A stretch of 64,000 nucleotides of DNA, taken from JAAYJG01 sp964450305 (GTDB lineage: Bacteria; Bacillota; Clostridia; DSM-8532). A program made the translations under genes and the position numbers. The notes below the pieces were generated by a model that saw only the letters and a program-made list of their open reading frames with translations, did not search any database and was not told the origin of the DNA. The stretch is taken from assembly GCA_964450305.1 (NCBI GenBank), contig CAYVFB010000006.1, positions 12,068 through 76,067 of the forward strand. Direction: 5' to 3'. The first letter of the stretch is position 1, and each line of letters starts with the position of its first letter. Below, piece by piece: positions 25,956 through 34,247 of the stretch.

Positions 25956-27290
25956 ATGAAAAAGATTTCAGTTTTACTTCTTTGCATGTTGCTTACAGGC
26001 GCACTGGCATTGACCGGATGTGTGGTTCCCGGCCCGATCTCGGGTTCAGGCGGAGAGAATACCGGTGCGGAAGTGGTAACCCCGCAAAGAAAAGAAAAAT
26101 CATCCTTGAAGATAGAGGCATGGGGGATTGAGACCGACCCGAACTCTGTCATTATCAAGGAAGCAGTGGCTCTTTACAATGAAAAATATAAAGACACCGC
26201 TGAAATTTCAGTAGAGTTTACTGAACAGGAGCAATTCAAAACAAAGATTGCGACGCTTATGGCAGCCAATGATGATCCCGACCTGTTCAATACCTGGGCT
26301 GCAGGTTTCTTAAAGCCCTATGTTGAATCAGGAAAGGTTTACAGCCTGAATGAAGCACTGAATCAGGATCAGGTATGGAAAAACCGTTATGTTGGCGGTA
26401 TATTCGGCGGGTTTACCTTTGATGGTAAAATATACGCTGCTCCAAACACACAGACCGTGGTCTGCCTGTTCTACAATAAGGATATTTTCAATCAATATGA
26501 CATTGAAGAACCTGAAACCTTCGAAGACTTGAAGACCATCTGTGAAACGCTGAACAAAAACGGTATAACACCTTTCGCGCTTGGCAACAAGGCACCGTGG
26601 GTGGGCGCGATGTACGCCGAAATGATAGCAAACCGTGTAGGCGGAAGCGACCCGTTCAACAAGATTGTATCAGGCGAAGGAAAATGGCTGGATCCATCCT
26701 TCGTAGAGGCTGGGAATAAGATGTATGAGCTGGTGCAATTGAACGCTTTCCCGGAAGGCTTCAATGCTCTTGACAACGATCCGTCCCGTGCTAATTTCCT
26801 TGAAGGAAAGGCAGCGATGCATGTGATGGGAAGCTGGGCAATTCAACAGCTGACCAACAGCGAAAGCCCGCTTCAGGGAAAGGTTGATGTTTGTAAATTC
26901 CCTGCAGTTGAAGGCGGAAAAGGAGATCCGAATGCATGGCTCGGTCAGCCCGACCAAAGCTTTGCGATTGGTTCAAGCTGTAAGGACAAAGATGCGGCTG
27001 TTAATTTCCTGAAGCTGATGTCCGAACCCGATACACAACTGAAGTTTGCGGCAGAAGGAAACCTTCTTGCAACCACAGCGACGCTGGATCCCGCAAAAGC
27101 GAATCCTGTCGCAGTGAAAGTATCTGAGCTTCAAAAGGAAATGACCGAGATGTTCCTGTTTTATGATGTAGCTCTTGGCCCAACGATCGGCAATGAATTC
27201 AACAATGCCATCCAGGCTATTACCGCCGGAACCGCACCTGAGGAAGCGCTTCAAATACTGCAGGATTTCACCGAAGCTAATCAGGAATAA
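25956..27290 (+). CDS. Sugar ABC transporter substrate-binding lipoprotein (family 1)
   Basis: 444 residues. A lipoprotein signal peptide ends in LALTGC with the lipidated Cys22, followed by a linker and an extracellular-solute-binding fold (LKIEAWGIETDPN, then MAANDDPDLFNTWAAGF, LEGKAAMHVMGSWAIQQL). It would bind an oligosaccharide outside the cell and hand it to the two permeases encoded next. The start is the ATG after AAAAGGAGGGACAAAAGGAC; the longer open frame upstream lacks a ribosome site. No ATPase is encoded in this operon; such importers often share an MsmX-type ATPase encoded elsewhere. Confidence 0.92.
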   Translation: MKKISVLLLCMLLTGALALTGCVVPGPISGSGGENTGAEVVTPQRKEKSSLKIEAWGIETDPNSVIIKEAVALYNEKYKDTAEISVEFTEQEQFKTKIATLMAANDDPDLFNTWAAGFLKPYVESGKVYSLNEALNQDQVWKNRYVGGIFGGFTFDGKIYAAPNTQTVVCLFYNKDIFNQYDIEEPETFEDLKTICETLNKNGITPFALGNKAPWVGAMYAEMIANRVGGSDPFNKIVSGEGKWLDPSFVEAGNKMYELVQLNAFPEGFNALDNDPSRANFLEGKAAMHVMGSWAIQQLTNSESPLQGKVDVCKFPAVEGGKGDPNAWLGQPDQSFAIGSSCKDKDAAVNFLKLMSEPDTQLKFAAEGNLLATTATLDPAKANPVAVKVSELQKEMTEMFLFYDVALGPTIGNEFNNAIQAITAGTAPEEALQILQDFTEANQE

Positions 27291-27398
27291 AGAAGTATCT
27301 GAACGGTCAGGGAAACCTGAACCCCTGACCGTTCAAAATACCTGCAACCAATTGCTGAAATCAGGTTTTATCACAATAACATCAGGGAGATACCAAAA

Positions 27399-28283
27399 AT
27401 GGATTTAATGCTGAGAAGGAAAAGAACAATCCTGGCCTTTGTATTACCGGCACTGCTGATTTATATCTGTATTGTTTTAGTTCCGATTATCAATACGGCA
27501 TATCACAGCGCCTTTAAATGGAATATCCTGGGTGCTAAAAAGTTTGTGGGAATCGATAATTTCGTGAACCTGTTTACAAAGGACAAAATATTCCAGACAT
27601 CGATGGTCAATACATTCGTATTGATGTTCGCATCACTTATCATCCAGACACCTCTGGCTATTTTGCTCGCCATCGCGTTAAGCGGAACGATTCGAGGCAA
27701 ACGATATTTCAAGACTGTTTTTTTCCTTCCCAACATATTGTCCAGTGTTGCCGTCGGTCTTTTGTGGACATTTATCTACAATCCCGAGTTCGGTATTATT
27801 AACAAGGTATTGGAGTTCCTGGGGCTTGACGGACTGACCCGGTTGTGGCTTGCGGATAAGAAAACGGTTTTGCCTTCCATTATCATCACCATATGCTGGC
27901 AGTTTGTCGGTTACCATATGATCCTTTACCTTGCCGCTGTTGAGAACATACCAAAGGAAATCAAAGAGGCAGCACTGATTGATGGCGTGAACAACTGGAC
28001 AATGATCCGATATATCACTCTTCCGCTGATTCGACATGTGATCCGGATTGATACGGTTTTGATGGCCACAGGTTCTCTAAGGTTTTTTGACCTGATTTAT
28101 GTCATGTCAAACGGAGGCCCCAATCACGCCAGCGAAGTAATTGCCTCCTATATGTATTACAAATCCTTCCGGGACATGCAGTATGGTTACGGCAGTGCTG
28201 TTGCAATGGTTCTGCTTGTGCTGTGCCTGTTGATAACCTTTATTCTCAACAGGGTATTTCATAGCGACAAATTGGAGTATTAA
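27399..28283 (+). CDS. Sugar ABC transporter permease, MalF/UgpA-like
   Basis: 294 residues with six predicted membrane helices. The cytoplasmic coupling loop EAALIDGVNNWTMIRYITLPLI (the EAA motif) begins near residue 190. A short N-terminal basic stretch precedes the first helix. It is the second gene of the importer operon, 108 bases after the binding protein and 28 bases before the partner permease. The ligand is not evident from the permease, but the GH88 gene upstream suggests uronate-containing oligosaccharides. Confidence 0.92.
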   Translation: MDLMLRRKRTILAFVLPALLIYICIVLVPIINTAYHSAFKWNILGAKKFVGIDNFVNLFTKDKIFQTSMVNTFVLMFASLIIQTPLAILLAIALSGTIRGKRYFKTVFFLPNILSSVAVGLLWTFIYNPEFGIINKVLEFLGLDGLTRLWLADKKTVLPSIIITICWQFVGYHMILYLAAVENIPKEIKEAALIDGVNNWTMIRYITLPLIRHVIRIDTVLMATGSLRFFDLIYVMSNGGPNHASEVIASYMYYKSFRDMQYGYGSAVAMVLLVLCLLITFILNRVFHSDKLEY

Positions 28284-28311
28284 TGTTGGCAAAAGGAGAG
28301 CGTGCTTTACC

Positions 28312-29157
28312 ATGAAAATAAATATACAGCAGCGAAAAAAAGCTTTGGGCTCGTTCCTGTTTTATGCAGTGCTGATTTGCTTATCTATTACCTGTATATA
28401 TCCTCTGATATGGCTTGCAATGAACTCATTGAAAACCAATTCCGAACTGTTTAATAATCCCTGGTGGTTTGGGGAATCCTTCCGGTTTTCAAATTATGCT
28501 ACAGCCTGGTCGGCAGGAAAGATTGGTAAAAGCTTTATCAACTCCGCTTTGGTGGCTGTTTCTTCCGTTGGGATCACCATTATTGTTTCCTCCATGGCTG
28601 CCTTCGGGCTGACCAGGCTGAAGTGGAAGCTTTCAAACCCGACACTAAGCCTGATCCTGATGGGTGTAATGATCCCAATTCACTCCACCTTGATTCCGCT
28701 TTTTACGATGTTCAACGACTGGGGCATCACAAACCGATACATAGCACTGATTCTACCTTATGTGGCCTTTGCGCTGCCGACATCCATCTTTATTCTATCG
28801 GGCTTTATGTCCACCTTTCCCAGAGAAATCGAAGAAGCGGTGGTCATTGACGGTTGCGGGATGGCAGGTTTATTCTGGAAGATTATTATTCCGATGTCCA
28901 AAACCCCTATTGCGACCATCACGATATATAATTTTGTGAACATGTGGAATGAATTGATGTTTGCGCTAATCTTTCTGTCAGATCCCGTAAAAACAACACT
29001 GCCGGTTAGTTTGACTCGTTTCAAGGGACAATATTCCACCAACTGGACGGTGCAGTTGGCAGCAGTTGTAATCATGGTCATTCCAAGCCTTGCAGCCTAT
29101 ATGTTCTTAAATGACAAGATCATTGAAAGCATGACCATAGGATCGGTTAAGGGCTGA
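28312..29157 (+). CDS. Sugar ABC transporter permease, MalG/UgpE-like
   Basis: 281 residues with six predicted membrane helices. MNSLKTNSELFNNPW at the start of the periplasmic-type loop and the EAA loop EEAVVIDGCGMAGLFWKIII are typical of the MalG side. The C-terminus (MFLNDKIIESMTIGSVKG) is the usual end of CUT1 permeases. It forms the heterodimer with the preceding permease. The hairpin array 94 bases downstream may serve as the end of this operon. Confidence 0.92.
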   Translation: MKINIQQRKKALGSFLFYAVLICLSITCIYPLIWLAMNSLKTNSELFNNPWWFGESFRFSNYATAWSAGKIGKSFINSALVAVSSVGITIIVSSMAAFGLTRLKWKLSNPTLSLILMGVMIPIHSTLIPLFTMFNDWGITNRYIALILPYVAFALPTSIFILSGFMSTFPREIEEAVVIDGCGMAGLFWKIIIPMSKTPIATITIYNFVNMWNELMFALIFLSDPVKTTLPVSLTRFKGQYSTNWTVQLAAVVIMVIPSLAAYMFLNDKIIESMTIGSVKG

Positions 29158-29250
29158 TGACTGAACGCTTTAGGTTTTAGAGAAGGCAGCAGGAAGTAAT
29201 TCCTGAAACAGTAGACCCGATTTGAGTTTGGCAATGAGTTCTAACATTTC

Positions 29251-29633
29251 GATAAAATATTTCCTTTCAGGTTCTGAATCCCTCTTCTAGCCTGGAGGGG
29301 TATATTTTATCAAACGATGTTTCACCTTATCGATAAAATATCTCCTTCCAGGTTCTGAATCCCTCTTCTAGCCTGGAAGGGTATATTTTATCAAACAATG
29401 CTTCACCATATCGATAAAATATCTCCCCAGGTTCTGAATCCCTCTTCCAGCCTGGAGGGGTATATTTTATCAAGCGATGTTTCACCTTATCGATAAAATA
29501 TCTCCTTCCAGGTTCTGAATCCCTCTTCTAGCCTGGAAGGGTATATTTTATCAAACAATGCTTCACCATATCGATAAAATATCTCCCCAGGTTCTGAATC
29601 CCTCTTCCAGCCTGAAGGGAGTATATTTTTATC
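29251..29633. repeat. Five-unit tandem array of 81-bp hairpin repeats
   Basis: Units begin with GATAAAATAT at 29251, 29332, 29413, 29492 and 29573 (periods 81, 81, 79, 81). Each folds into a long hairpin: GATAAAATA pairs with TATTTTATC, and CCTTCCAGG (or CCCAGG) pairs with CCTGGAAGG (or CCTGG) around the constant centre TTCTGAATCCCTCTTC. Units 2 and 4 are identical over 81 bases and units 3 and 5 nearly so, which points to a 160-bp duplication. The array lies between the sugar ABC operon (plus) and the L,D-transpeptidase gene (minus), and no frame is open through it. Confidence 0.92.
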
Positions 29634-29674
29634 AAATTCCTTTCACCTTAATCCCGCTATGCTTTTAATTTTTT

Positions 29675-30568
29675 TCACTCCAGAAGGCTTTCCTCATACT
29701 GCTGTATCAGCTTATTCCACGTGCTGATATTCACCTTACCGGAAACGGAAAAGCCCATTTCCTGCTGGTAAGTTATCACTGCTTTTTTAGTGTTGGTACC
29801 ATATTTACCATTGCACCAGTCGTGAAAATATCCCAACTGTTTCAATGCTTTTTGAACCTGGTACACATCTGAGCCGAAATCGCCATCTTTCAGGGTACGG
29901 AACGGCTGATTCTCAAATACGATGGTTACCTTTGTTCCGTAGGGGATAAACCCATATAACTCCTTTGCGTCTTCATTTTTCATTCGGATGCACCCGCCGG
30001 AAACATTTTCTTTTCCGATTACCCAGGGTGTCCGGGTTCCATGAATACCATATTTACCCCATGGTACGTTCAAGCCCATCCAGGAACCGCCGAAACCGTC
30101 TCCCCACTTCGCTTTCTGGATGATCACCCATTCTCCGAGGGGGGAGGGTGTTGCGTTTTTTCCTCCGGAAACAGGGTATGTTTTTTCTAACTCATTATTC
30201 CTGAATACATACATTATCTGTTCATCCAGATTGATATGAATGTGGTATGGACTGTTTGCCGCATAGTAGGTGTTTGGTTCAAAAAACACATCTTCTGTAT
30301 TGAAATCAACGCGAACCACGAAGTTTTTTATCAACAATAAAACTGTCAGCAAAAAAAACAGGGAAATCCAATCCTGGATCATTCTGCGTGCGATTGTATT
30401 CGACCGGTTACTGGTAGAACTGTTCTGGTGGGTACACTCGCGGATTCCTGGATTTTGCCTGGATAAATCTTTTACCAGTGGGTCGCTGATGGAAGTGTTC
30501 CAGTGGGTACACTCCCGGATTGCTGGATTTTGCCTTGCAAAATCCTTTACTCTTTGAGAATTCAACAT
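29675..30568 (-). CDS. L,D-transpeptidase (YkuD) with peptidoglycan-binding domain and repeat-derived N-terminus
   Basis: 297 residues. From the N-terminus: about 60 residues made largely of a 25-residue repeat (VKDFARQNPAIRECTHWN and VKDLSRQNPGIRECTHQN), one membrane helix (DWISLFFLLTVLLLIKNF), a YkuD domain with the catalytic pattern YGIHGTR...VSGGCIRM, and a C-terminal PG_binding_1 domain (GDFGSDVYQVQKALKQLGY). Such enzymes cross-link or modify peptidoglycan, often in spores. The ATG at 30568 follows GAGGTG by seven bases. The N-terminal repeat is the translation of a dispersed DNA repeat that also lies in the ABC permease at 38240, and probably has no function in catalysis. Confidence 0.88.
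   Translation of the reverse strand: MLNSQRVKDFARQNPAIRECTHWNTSISDPLVKDLSRQNPGIRECTHQNSSTSNRSNTIARRMIQDWISLFFLLTVLLLIKNFVVRVDFNTEDVFFEPNTYYAANSPYHIHINLDEQIMYVFRNNELEKTYPVSGGKNATPSPLGEWVIIQKAKWGDGFGGSWMGLNVPWGKYGIHGTRTPWVIGKENVSGGCIRMKNEDAKELYGFIPYGTKVTIVFENQPFRTLKDGDFGSDVYQVQKALKQLGYFHDWCNGKYGTNTKKAVITYQQEMGFSVSGKVNISTWNKLIQQYEESLLE
30413..30540. repeat. 75-bp direct repeat of a palindromic coding element inside the L,D-transpeptidase gene
   Basis: Two copies of a segment with GTGGGTACACTC(C/G)CGGATT, then CTGGATTTTGCC, begin near 30425 and 30500. The second copy contains GGATTTT and AAAATCC as hairpin arms. Bases 30494-30531 equal the reverse complement of 38482-38519 with one mismatch in 38. 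Confidence 0.85.
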
Positions 30569-30621
30569 AACCAAGCACCTCATTATACTAAAGTGGGCTT
30601 CGCCCACAACCCATTATCGGT

Positions 30622-30679
30622 ACTTACAGATGTAAAACTTCAAATGCTTGTTTTTATTTGATGTTTTACATCTGTAAGT
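30622..30679. repeat. Long perfect inverted repeat between divergent genes
   Basis: ACTTACAGATGTAAAAC at 30622-30638 is perfectly complementary to GTTTTACATCTGTAAGT at 30663-30679, with further pairing (CAAAT/ATTTG) toward the loop. It lies between the divergent L,D-transpeptidase and carboxypeptidase genes, so it may be an operator or a small mobile remnant. There is no T-tract after the stem on the plus strand. Confidence 0.75.
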
Positions 30680-30877
30680 TATTATATGAGGTTTTTCCGG
30701 TTTCTTTTCCTGGAACCGGGAATTTTTCATGGTTGTACTATTCTTTTTAAATTACCAATATATATGGATAGGATTGAGTTACAGGTATGGATATTTTTTG
30801 CCAGTGATCCATCATAGTGCTTTGCTCCTGTGCGATGTTTTACGAAATGACTGTTCCTTTACCGGGAGGAAATTGAT

Positions 30878-32062
30878 TTGAAAAAGCTATTCATCCTTTC
30901 TTTTATCTTTTCCGTTTTGTTTTTTTCTATAGCAAATGCGGATGATTTGATTGAAGAAGCACCTGCATCCTCCGTATTTGAGGATTTTTCGCTGGAAACG
31001 TTCAATGGGGAAGAACCGCAAATTAATGCGCGTTCGGCTATTGTAATAGATTTTGAGTCAGGACGTGTTCTGTTTGAAAAGAACGCCTTCATAAAAAGAC
31101 CCATGGCCAGTACCACCAAGGTGATGACTGCCATTGTAGCACTTGAAAACTGTAATTTGGACGAGGTTGTTACTGTGAGCAGAAGGGCGGCAATGGTACA
31201 GGGGTCAACCATCGACCTGTCAACCGGTGAAGTGTTGTCAATGAAGGAATTGATGTACGGGTTGATGATGCGTTCGGGCAATGATGCCTCCATTGCCATC
31301 GCGGAGCATATCGGAGGAAGCGTTGAAAGCTTTATTCAAATGATGAATGACAAAGCTCGTGAAATTGGCGCATACAACACCCGGTTTACTACGCCCCATG
31401 GGCTTGATGAAACAGGGCATTATTCAACCGCATACGATATGGCGCTGATCACACGGTATGCGTTGAAAAATCCGACGTTCAATGAGATAGTAAAAACTCA
31501 GTCCATTCAGGTAGGCAAGAGGCTGATGTACAATACCAATGAAATGCTGATGGGCTATGAGGGTGCGGACGGCGTTAAAACAGGCTATACCGGAAAAGCG
31601 GGGAGGTGCCTGATCACTTCAGCGACCAGGGAAGACAGGCGTTTTATTTCGGTGGTTCTTTTTTGCGACAACAGAAACCAGCGCGCTTTAAGCAGCAAGA
31701 AAATTCTTGATTATACCTTTGAAGCTTACTTTCCCCAAACGCTGATCCGTAGCGAGTACATCGGTTATGTGCCGGTATACAAAGGGTTTGAGAAGAAAGT
31801 ACCGGTTTATGTGGAGAAAACCATTACCATGCCTGTTACGGAAAGTGAAAAAGCCTGTCTGTATACAAAAATTTCCTTGCCGAAAATGTTATACGCGCCG
31901 ATCAGGCAAAAGGAGATTGTCGGAACGATGTCGATCTACCTTGGCGAAAAGATCCTGTGCGAATCAGTGATTCGGGCAGGAAAAGCCATCCGAACAAAAA
32001 ATATGCTTCAAAGCGTTTTGGATGTTTTTATAGTATGGTTGAAAATGGTAAAATACGAATAA
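30878..32062 (+). CDS. D-alanyl-D-alanine carboxypeptidase (DacF/DacB type, peptidase S11)
   Basis: 394 residues. A signal peptide (MKKLFILSFIFSVLFFSIANA) directs export. The penicillin-binding motifs are STTK (Ser78, Lys81), SGN in MRSGNDASIA near 130 and KTG in GVKTGYTGKAGRC near 230. It removes the terminal D-Ala of peptidoglycan stem peptides. The C-terminal domain and length fit sporulation-type or general DacF-like enzymes, but without the spoIIA neighbours I do not assign a symbol. The start is TTG after GGGAGG. It diverges from the L,D-transpeptidase gene. Confidence 0.92.
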   Translation: MKKLFILSFIFSVLFFSIANADDLIEEAPASSVFEDFSLETFNGEEPQINARSAIVIDFESGRVLFEKNAFIKRPMASTTKVMTAIVALENCNLDEVVTVSRRAAMVQGSTIDLSTGEVLSMKELMYGLMMRSGNDASIAIAEHIGGSVESFIQMMNDKAREIGAYNTRFTTPHGLDETGHYSTAYDMALITRYALKNPTFNEIVKTQSIQVGKRLMYNTNEMLMGYEGADGVKTGYTGKAGRCLITSATREDRRFISVVLFCDNRNQRALSSKKILDYTFEAYFPQTLIRSEYIGYVPVYKGFEKKVPVYVEKTITMPVTESEKACLYTKISLPKMLYAPIRQKEIVGTMSIYLGEKILCESVIRAGKAIRTKNMLQSVLDVFIVWLKMVKYE

Positions 32063-32468
32063 GTTCAAACAAGGCTGAACATTTTCTTCGTGGCTCTAAG
32101 TTAGAATTAAAATGTTTTATTTTGATAGATCAGGAACATATCATGAGCTGTTTAGAATCATTCACCATATCACATTCTTTATGCATTTTTTAATATTGAT
32201 TATGCCGTAATATTGAAACCTGGCAAAGAAAGTACTGCATTATTACCACTAGCAGAAAAACATAAAATAAAAATATGAATTATTTGAAAGTCCAACTTGC
32301 AAAATTCATTAAAATGGTTTATGATAATGTAGAATTGGAAATTCAGGCATATGGGGTACAGCAGCAGTCAGGATGTATCAATAAAGGCATCACAAGGCAG
32401 TCGTCAAAGATTTGTCGCCTGTTTCACCATTTGCCATATGAAACATAAACCATCGGGGGATGATGAAG
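32063..32468 (+). other. Intergenic stretch upstream of the aminotransferase
   Basis: About 400 AT-rich bases. A weak hairpin (GTTCA/TGAAC) follows the carboxypeptidase stop near 32063. The promoter of the next gene is at 32297-32325. I see nothing else. Confidence 0.4.
32297..32325 (+). promoter_or_regulatory. Promoter of the aminotransferase gene
   Basis: TTGCAA at 32297-32302, 17-base spacer, TATGAT at 32320-32325. Confidence 0.6.
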
Positions 32469-33725
32469 ATGTATGAAGGTTTTACTACAGAACAATTAAT
32501 TGAACGCAAGCAGGCTATGGAAGCCCGTTTTGCACAGTATAAGGCACAAAACCTGAAGCTGGACATGTCAAGGGGCAAACCCTCAAAAGAACAACTGGAT
32601 CTGTCCAATGGCCTGTATACGCAGGTTACCGATTTTAAATCTGAAGATGGCGTTGATTGCAGAAACTATGGAATGCCGGACGGTCTTCCTGAGATGAAAA
32701 GAATTTTTGCGCAAATGCTTGATGTGGCTTCAGACCAAATCATCATTGGGGACAGTTCCAGCCTGAACCTGATGTATGATACCGTTGCACGGGCATACAA
32801 TCACGGCCTTTTGGGCGCAAAGCCCTGGAGCAGGCTGGAAAAGGTGAAGTTCCTTTGTCCAAGTCCGGGTTATGATCGTCATTTTGCCATCAGCCAGCTT
32901 TTCGGTATGGAGCTGATTACAGTTCCGATGAAGGATGATGGTCCGGATATGGATCTTGTCGAGACACTGGTCCGTGACGACGAAGCCGTGAAGGGAATCT
33001 GGTGTGTTCCAAAATACAGCAACCCCACTGGTGCCATATACTCAGACACCGTGGTGAAAAGACTGGCTCAAATGAAAACAAAAGCAGAAGACTTCCTCAT
33101 TATTTGGGATAATGCTTACTCGGTGCATCAGTTTTATGAAGAAAACCCGTTGCTGAACATTATGGAAGAATGCGAGAAGGCCGGAAACCCGAACAGAGTA
33201 TTCATCTTTGCATCCACAGCCAAGATATCATTTGCAGGGGCAGGGGTGGCTGCTATGGCCGCCAGCCGGGACAACATCCGGCATACTCTTTCCCAGATTT
33301 CCATACAAACCATTAACCCAAACAAGGTGAACCATTTGCTGCATGCGCGGTTCTTCAAAGACTACGATGGCATCAAGGCCCACATGAAGAAGCATGCGCA
33401 GATCCTCAGACCGAAATTTGAAGCGGTCATCGCGATTCTTAAGAAAAACCTGGAGGGTCTGAATGTGGCAGAATGGACATCTCCCAGGGGTGGTTATTTC
33501 ATCAGCCTGGATGTTCCGGCGGGCTGCGCAAAGAAGGTTGTGGCCAAAGCAAAGGAAGCCGGTGTTACGTTAACGGGTGCCGGTGCAACTTATCCTTATG
33601 GTATTGATCCGCAAGATAGAAATATCCGTCTGGCTCCATCTTTTCCGCCGCTGAATGAATTAACTCAGGCCATTGAAATCGTTTGTACCTGTATAGAGCT
33701 GGTGGCACTTGAAAAGCTTCAATAA
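32469..33725 (+). CDS. PLP-dependent aminotransferase, aspartate aminotransferase subgroup Ic-like
   Basis: 418 residues. The N-terminal LKLDMSRGKPSKEQLDLS and the active region VFIFASTAKISFAGAGVAAM, which should carry the PLP-binding Lys, match a class I aminotransferase family related to aspartate aminotransferases of Corynebacterium and Clostridium (Pfam Aminotran_MocR/Asp_aminotransf type). Other signatures are WCVPKYSNPTGAIYSD and FLIIWDNAYSVHQF. The likely amino donor is aspartate, but this is family knowledge. Three in-frame ATG codons occur (32460, 32463, 32469); only the last has a normal distance from GGGGG at 32455-32459. It is monocistronic with a terminator at 33788. Confidence 0.85.
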   Translation: MYEGFTTEQLIERKQAMEARFAQYKAQNLKLDMSRGKPSKEQLDLSNGLYTQVTDFKSEDGVDCRNYGMPDGLPEMKRIFAQMLDVASDQIIIGDSSSLNLMYDTVARAYNHGLLGAKPWSRLEKVKFLCPSPGYDRHFAISQLFGMELITVPMKDDGPDMDLVETLVRDDEAVKGIWCVPKYSNPTGAIYSDTVVKRLAQMKTKAEDFLIIWDNAYSVHQFYEENPLLNIMEECEKAGNPNRVFIFASTAKISFAGAGVAAMAASRDNIRHTLSQISIQTINPNKVNHLLHARFFKDYDGIKAHMKKHAQILRPKFEAVIAILKKNLEGLNVAEWTSPRGGYFISLDVPAGCAKKVVAKAKEAGVTLTGAGATYPYGIDPQDRNIRLAPSFPPLNELTQAIEIVCTCIELVALEKLQ

Positions 33726-33787
33726 ACCCGCATATACGGGAAATATACCATTTCCTCCTTGTCTTCTGCACTACAGGTTACTGAGAA

Positions 33788-33824
33788 AAAAAGCATTGTC
33801 TGTATAAACAGATAATGCTTTTTT
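33788..33824 (+). terminator. Terminator after the aminotransferase gene
   Basis: AAAAAGCATT pairs with AATGCTTTTT, and TCTGT with ACAGA inside, around a 4-base loop; a T-run closes it. Confidence 0.88.
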
Positions 33825-34247
33825 AGTTGCCATAACAGATCTTTGCAGGGGTCTTGTCATCAATTGTCTTTAGCTTTGTTGAATTCTGCTGTTTTCTTTA
33901 AGCCAGTAAAAAAAACCATTTTTATAGCTGGATTTTTAAAAGAAATCAAGTTATAATAGAGTTGTTAAAGAAAAGGAGCATGATGTAAGAACAATATGTT
34001 GTCTTTACAAACATGCCAGTGCTTATAGCTTTAAATTCATGATCTTGAAAACCATTAAACTTAAAAATCATTATGGTACTTGATTATTCTATAATAACCT
34101 GATAAGATGTAAGAACATATTAACAACATAACAACCACGCTTCGTGCTTACCATACAAATGAAAGCGATTCAGTACAAACTTGGGAATGTGTTGGCTATA
34201 CGAATGAAGAAAACAGACAGAGAGCAATTACAGAAAAACTGGGGGTA
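33825..34247 (+). other. Intergenic stretch before the GntR gene
   Basis: About 420 AT-rich bases. A TATAAT-like word near 33952 is followed by an AAAGGAGCATG sequence, but only a one-codon frame (ATG TAA) follows it. The palindrome-like TGAAAGCGATTCAG near 34160 resembles half of a catabolite-response element, but the second half does not fit. No gene is supported. Confidence 0.35.

Noticed and set aside
26650..26665. Additional copy of the GAGCGACCCGTT coding repeat in the sugar-binding protein gene
   Set aside because: Only GCGACCCGTT matches, there is no hairpin, and the residues (GGSDPFNK) fit the native protein.
29251..29633. CRISPR array
   Set aside because: The whole 81-bp unit is conserved, including what would be the spacer. 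There are no variable spacers, and no cas genes are in the window.
34160..34175. Catabolite-response element upstream of the GntR gene
   Set aside because: Only the left half (TGAAAGCG) fits the consensus; the right half has three mismatches.
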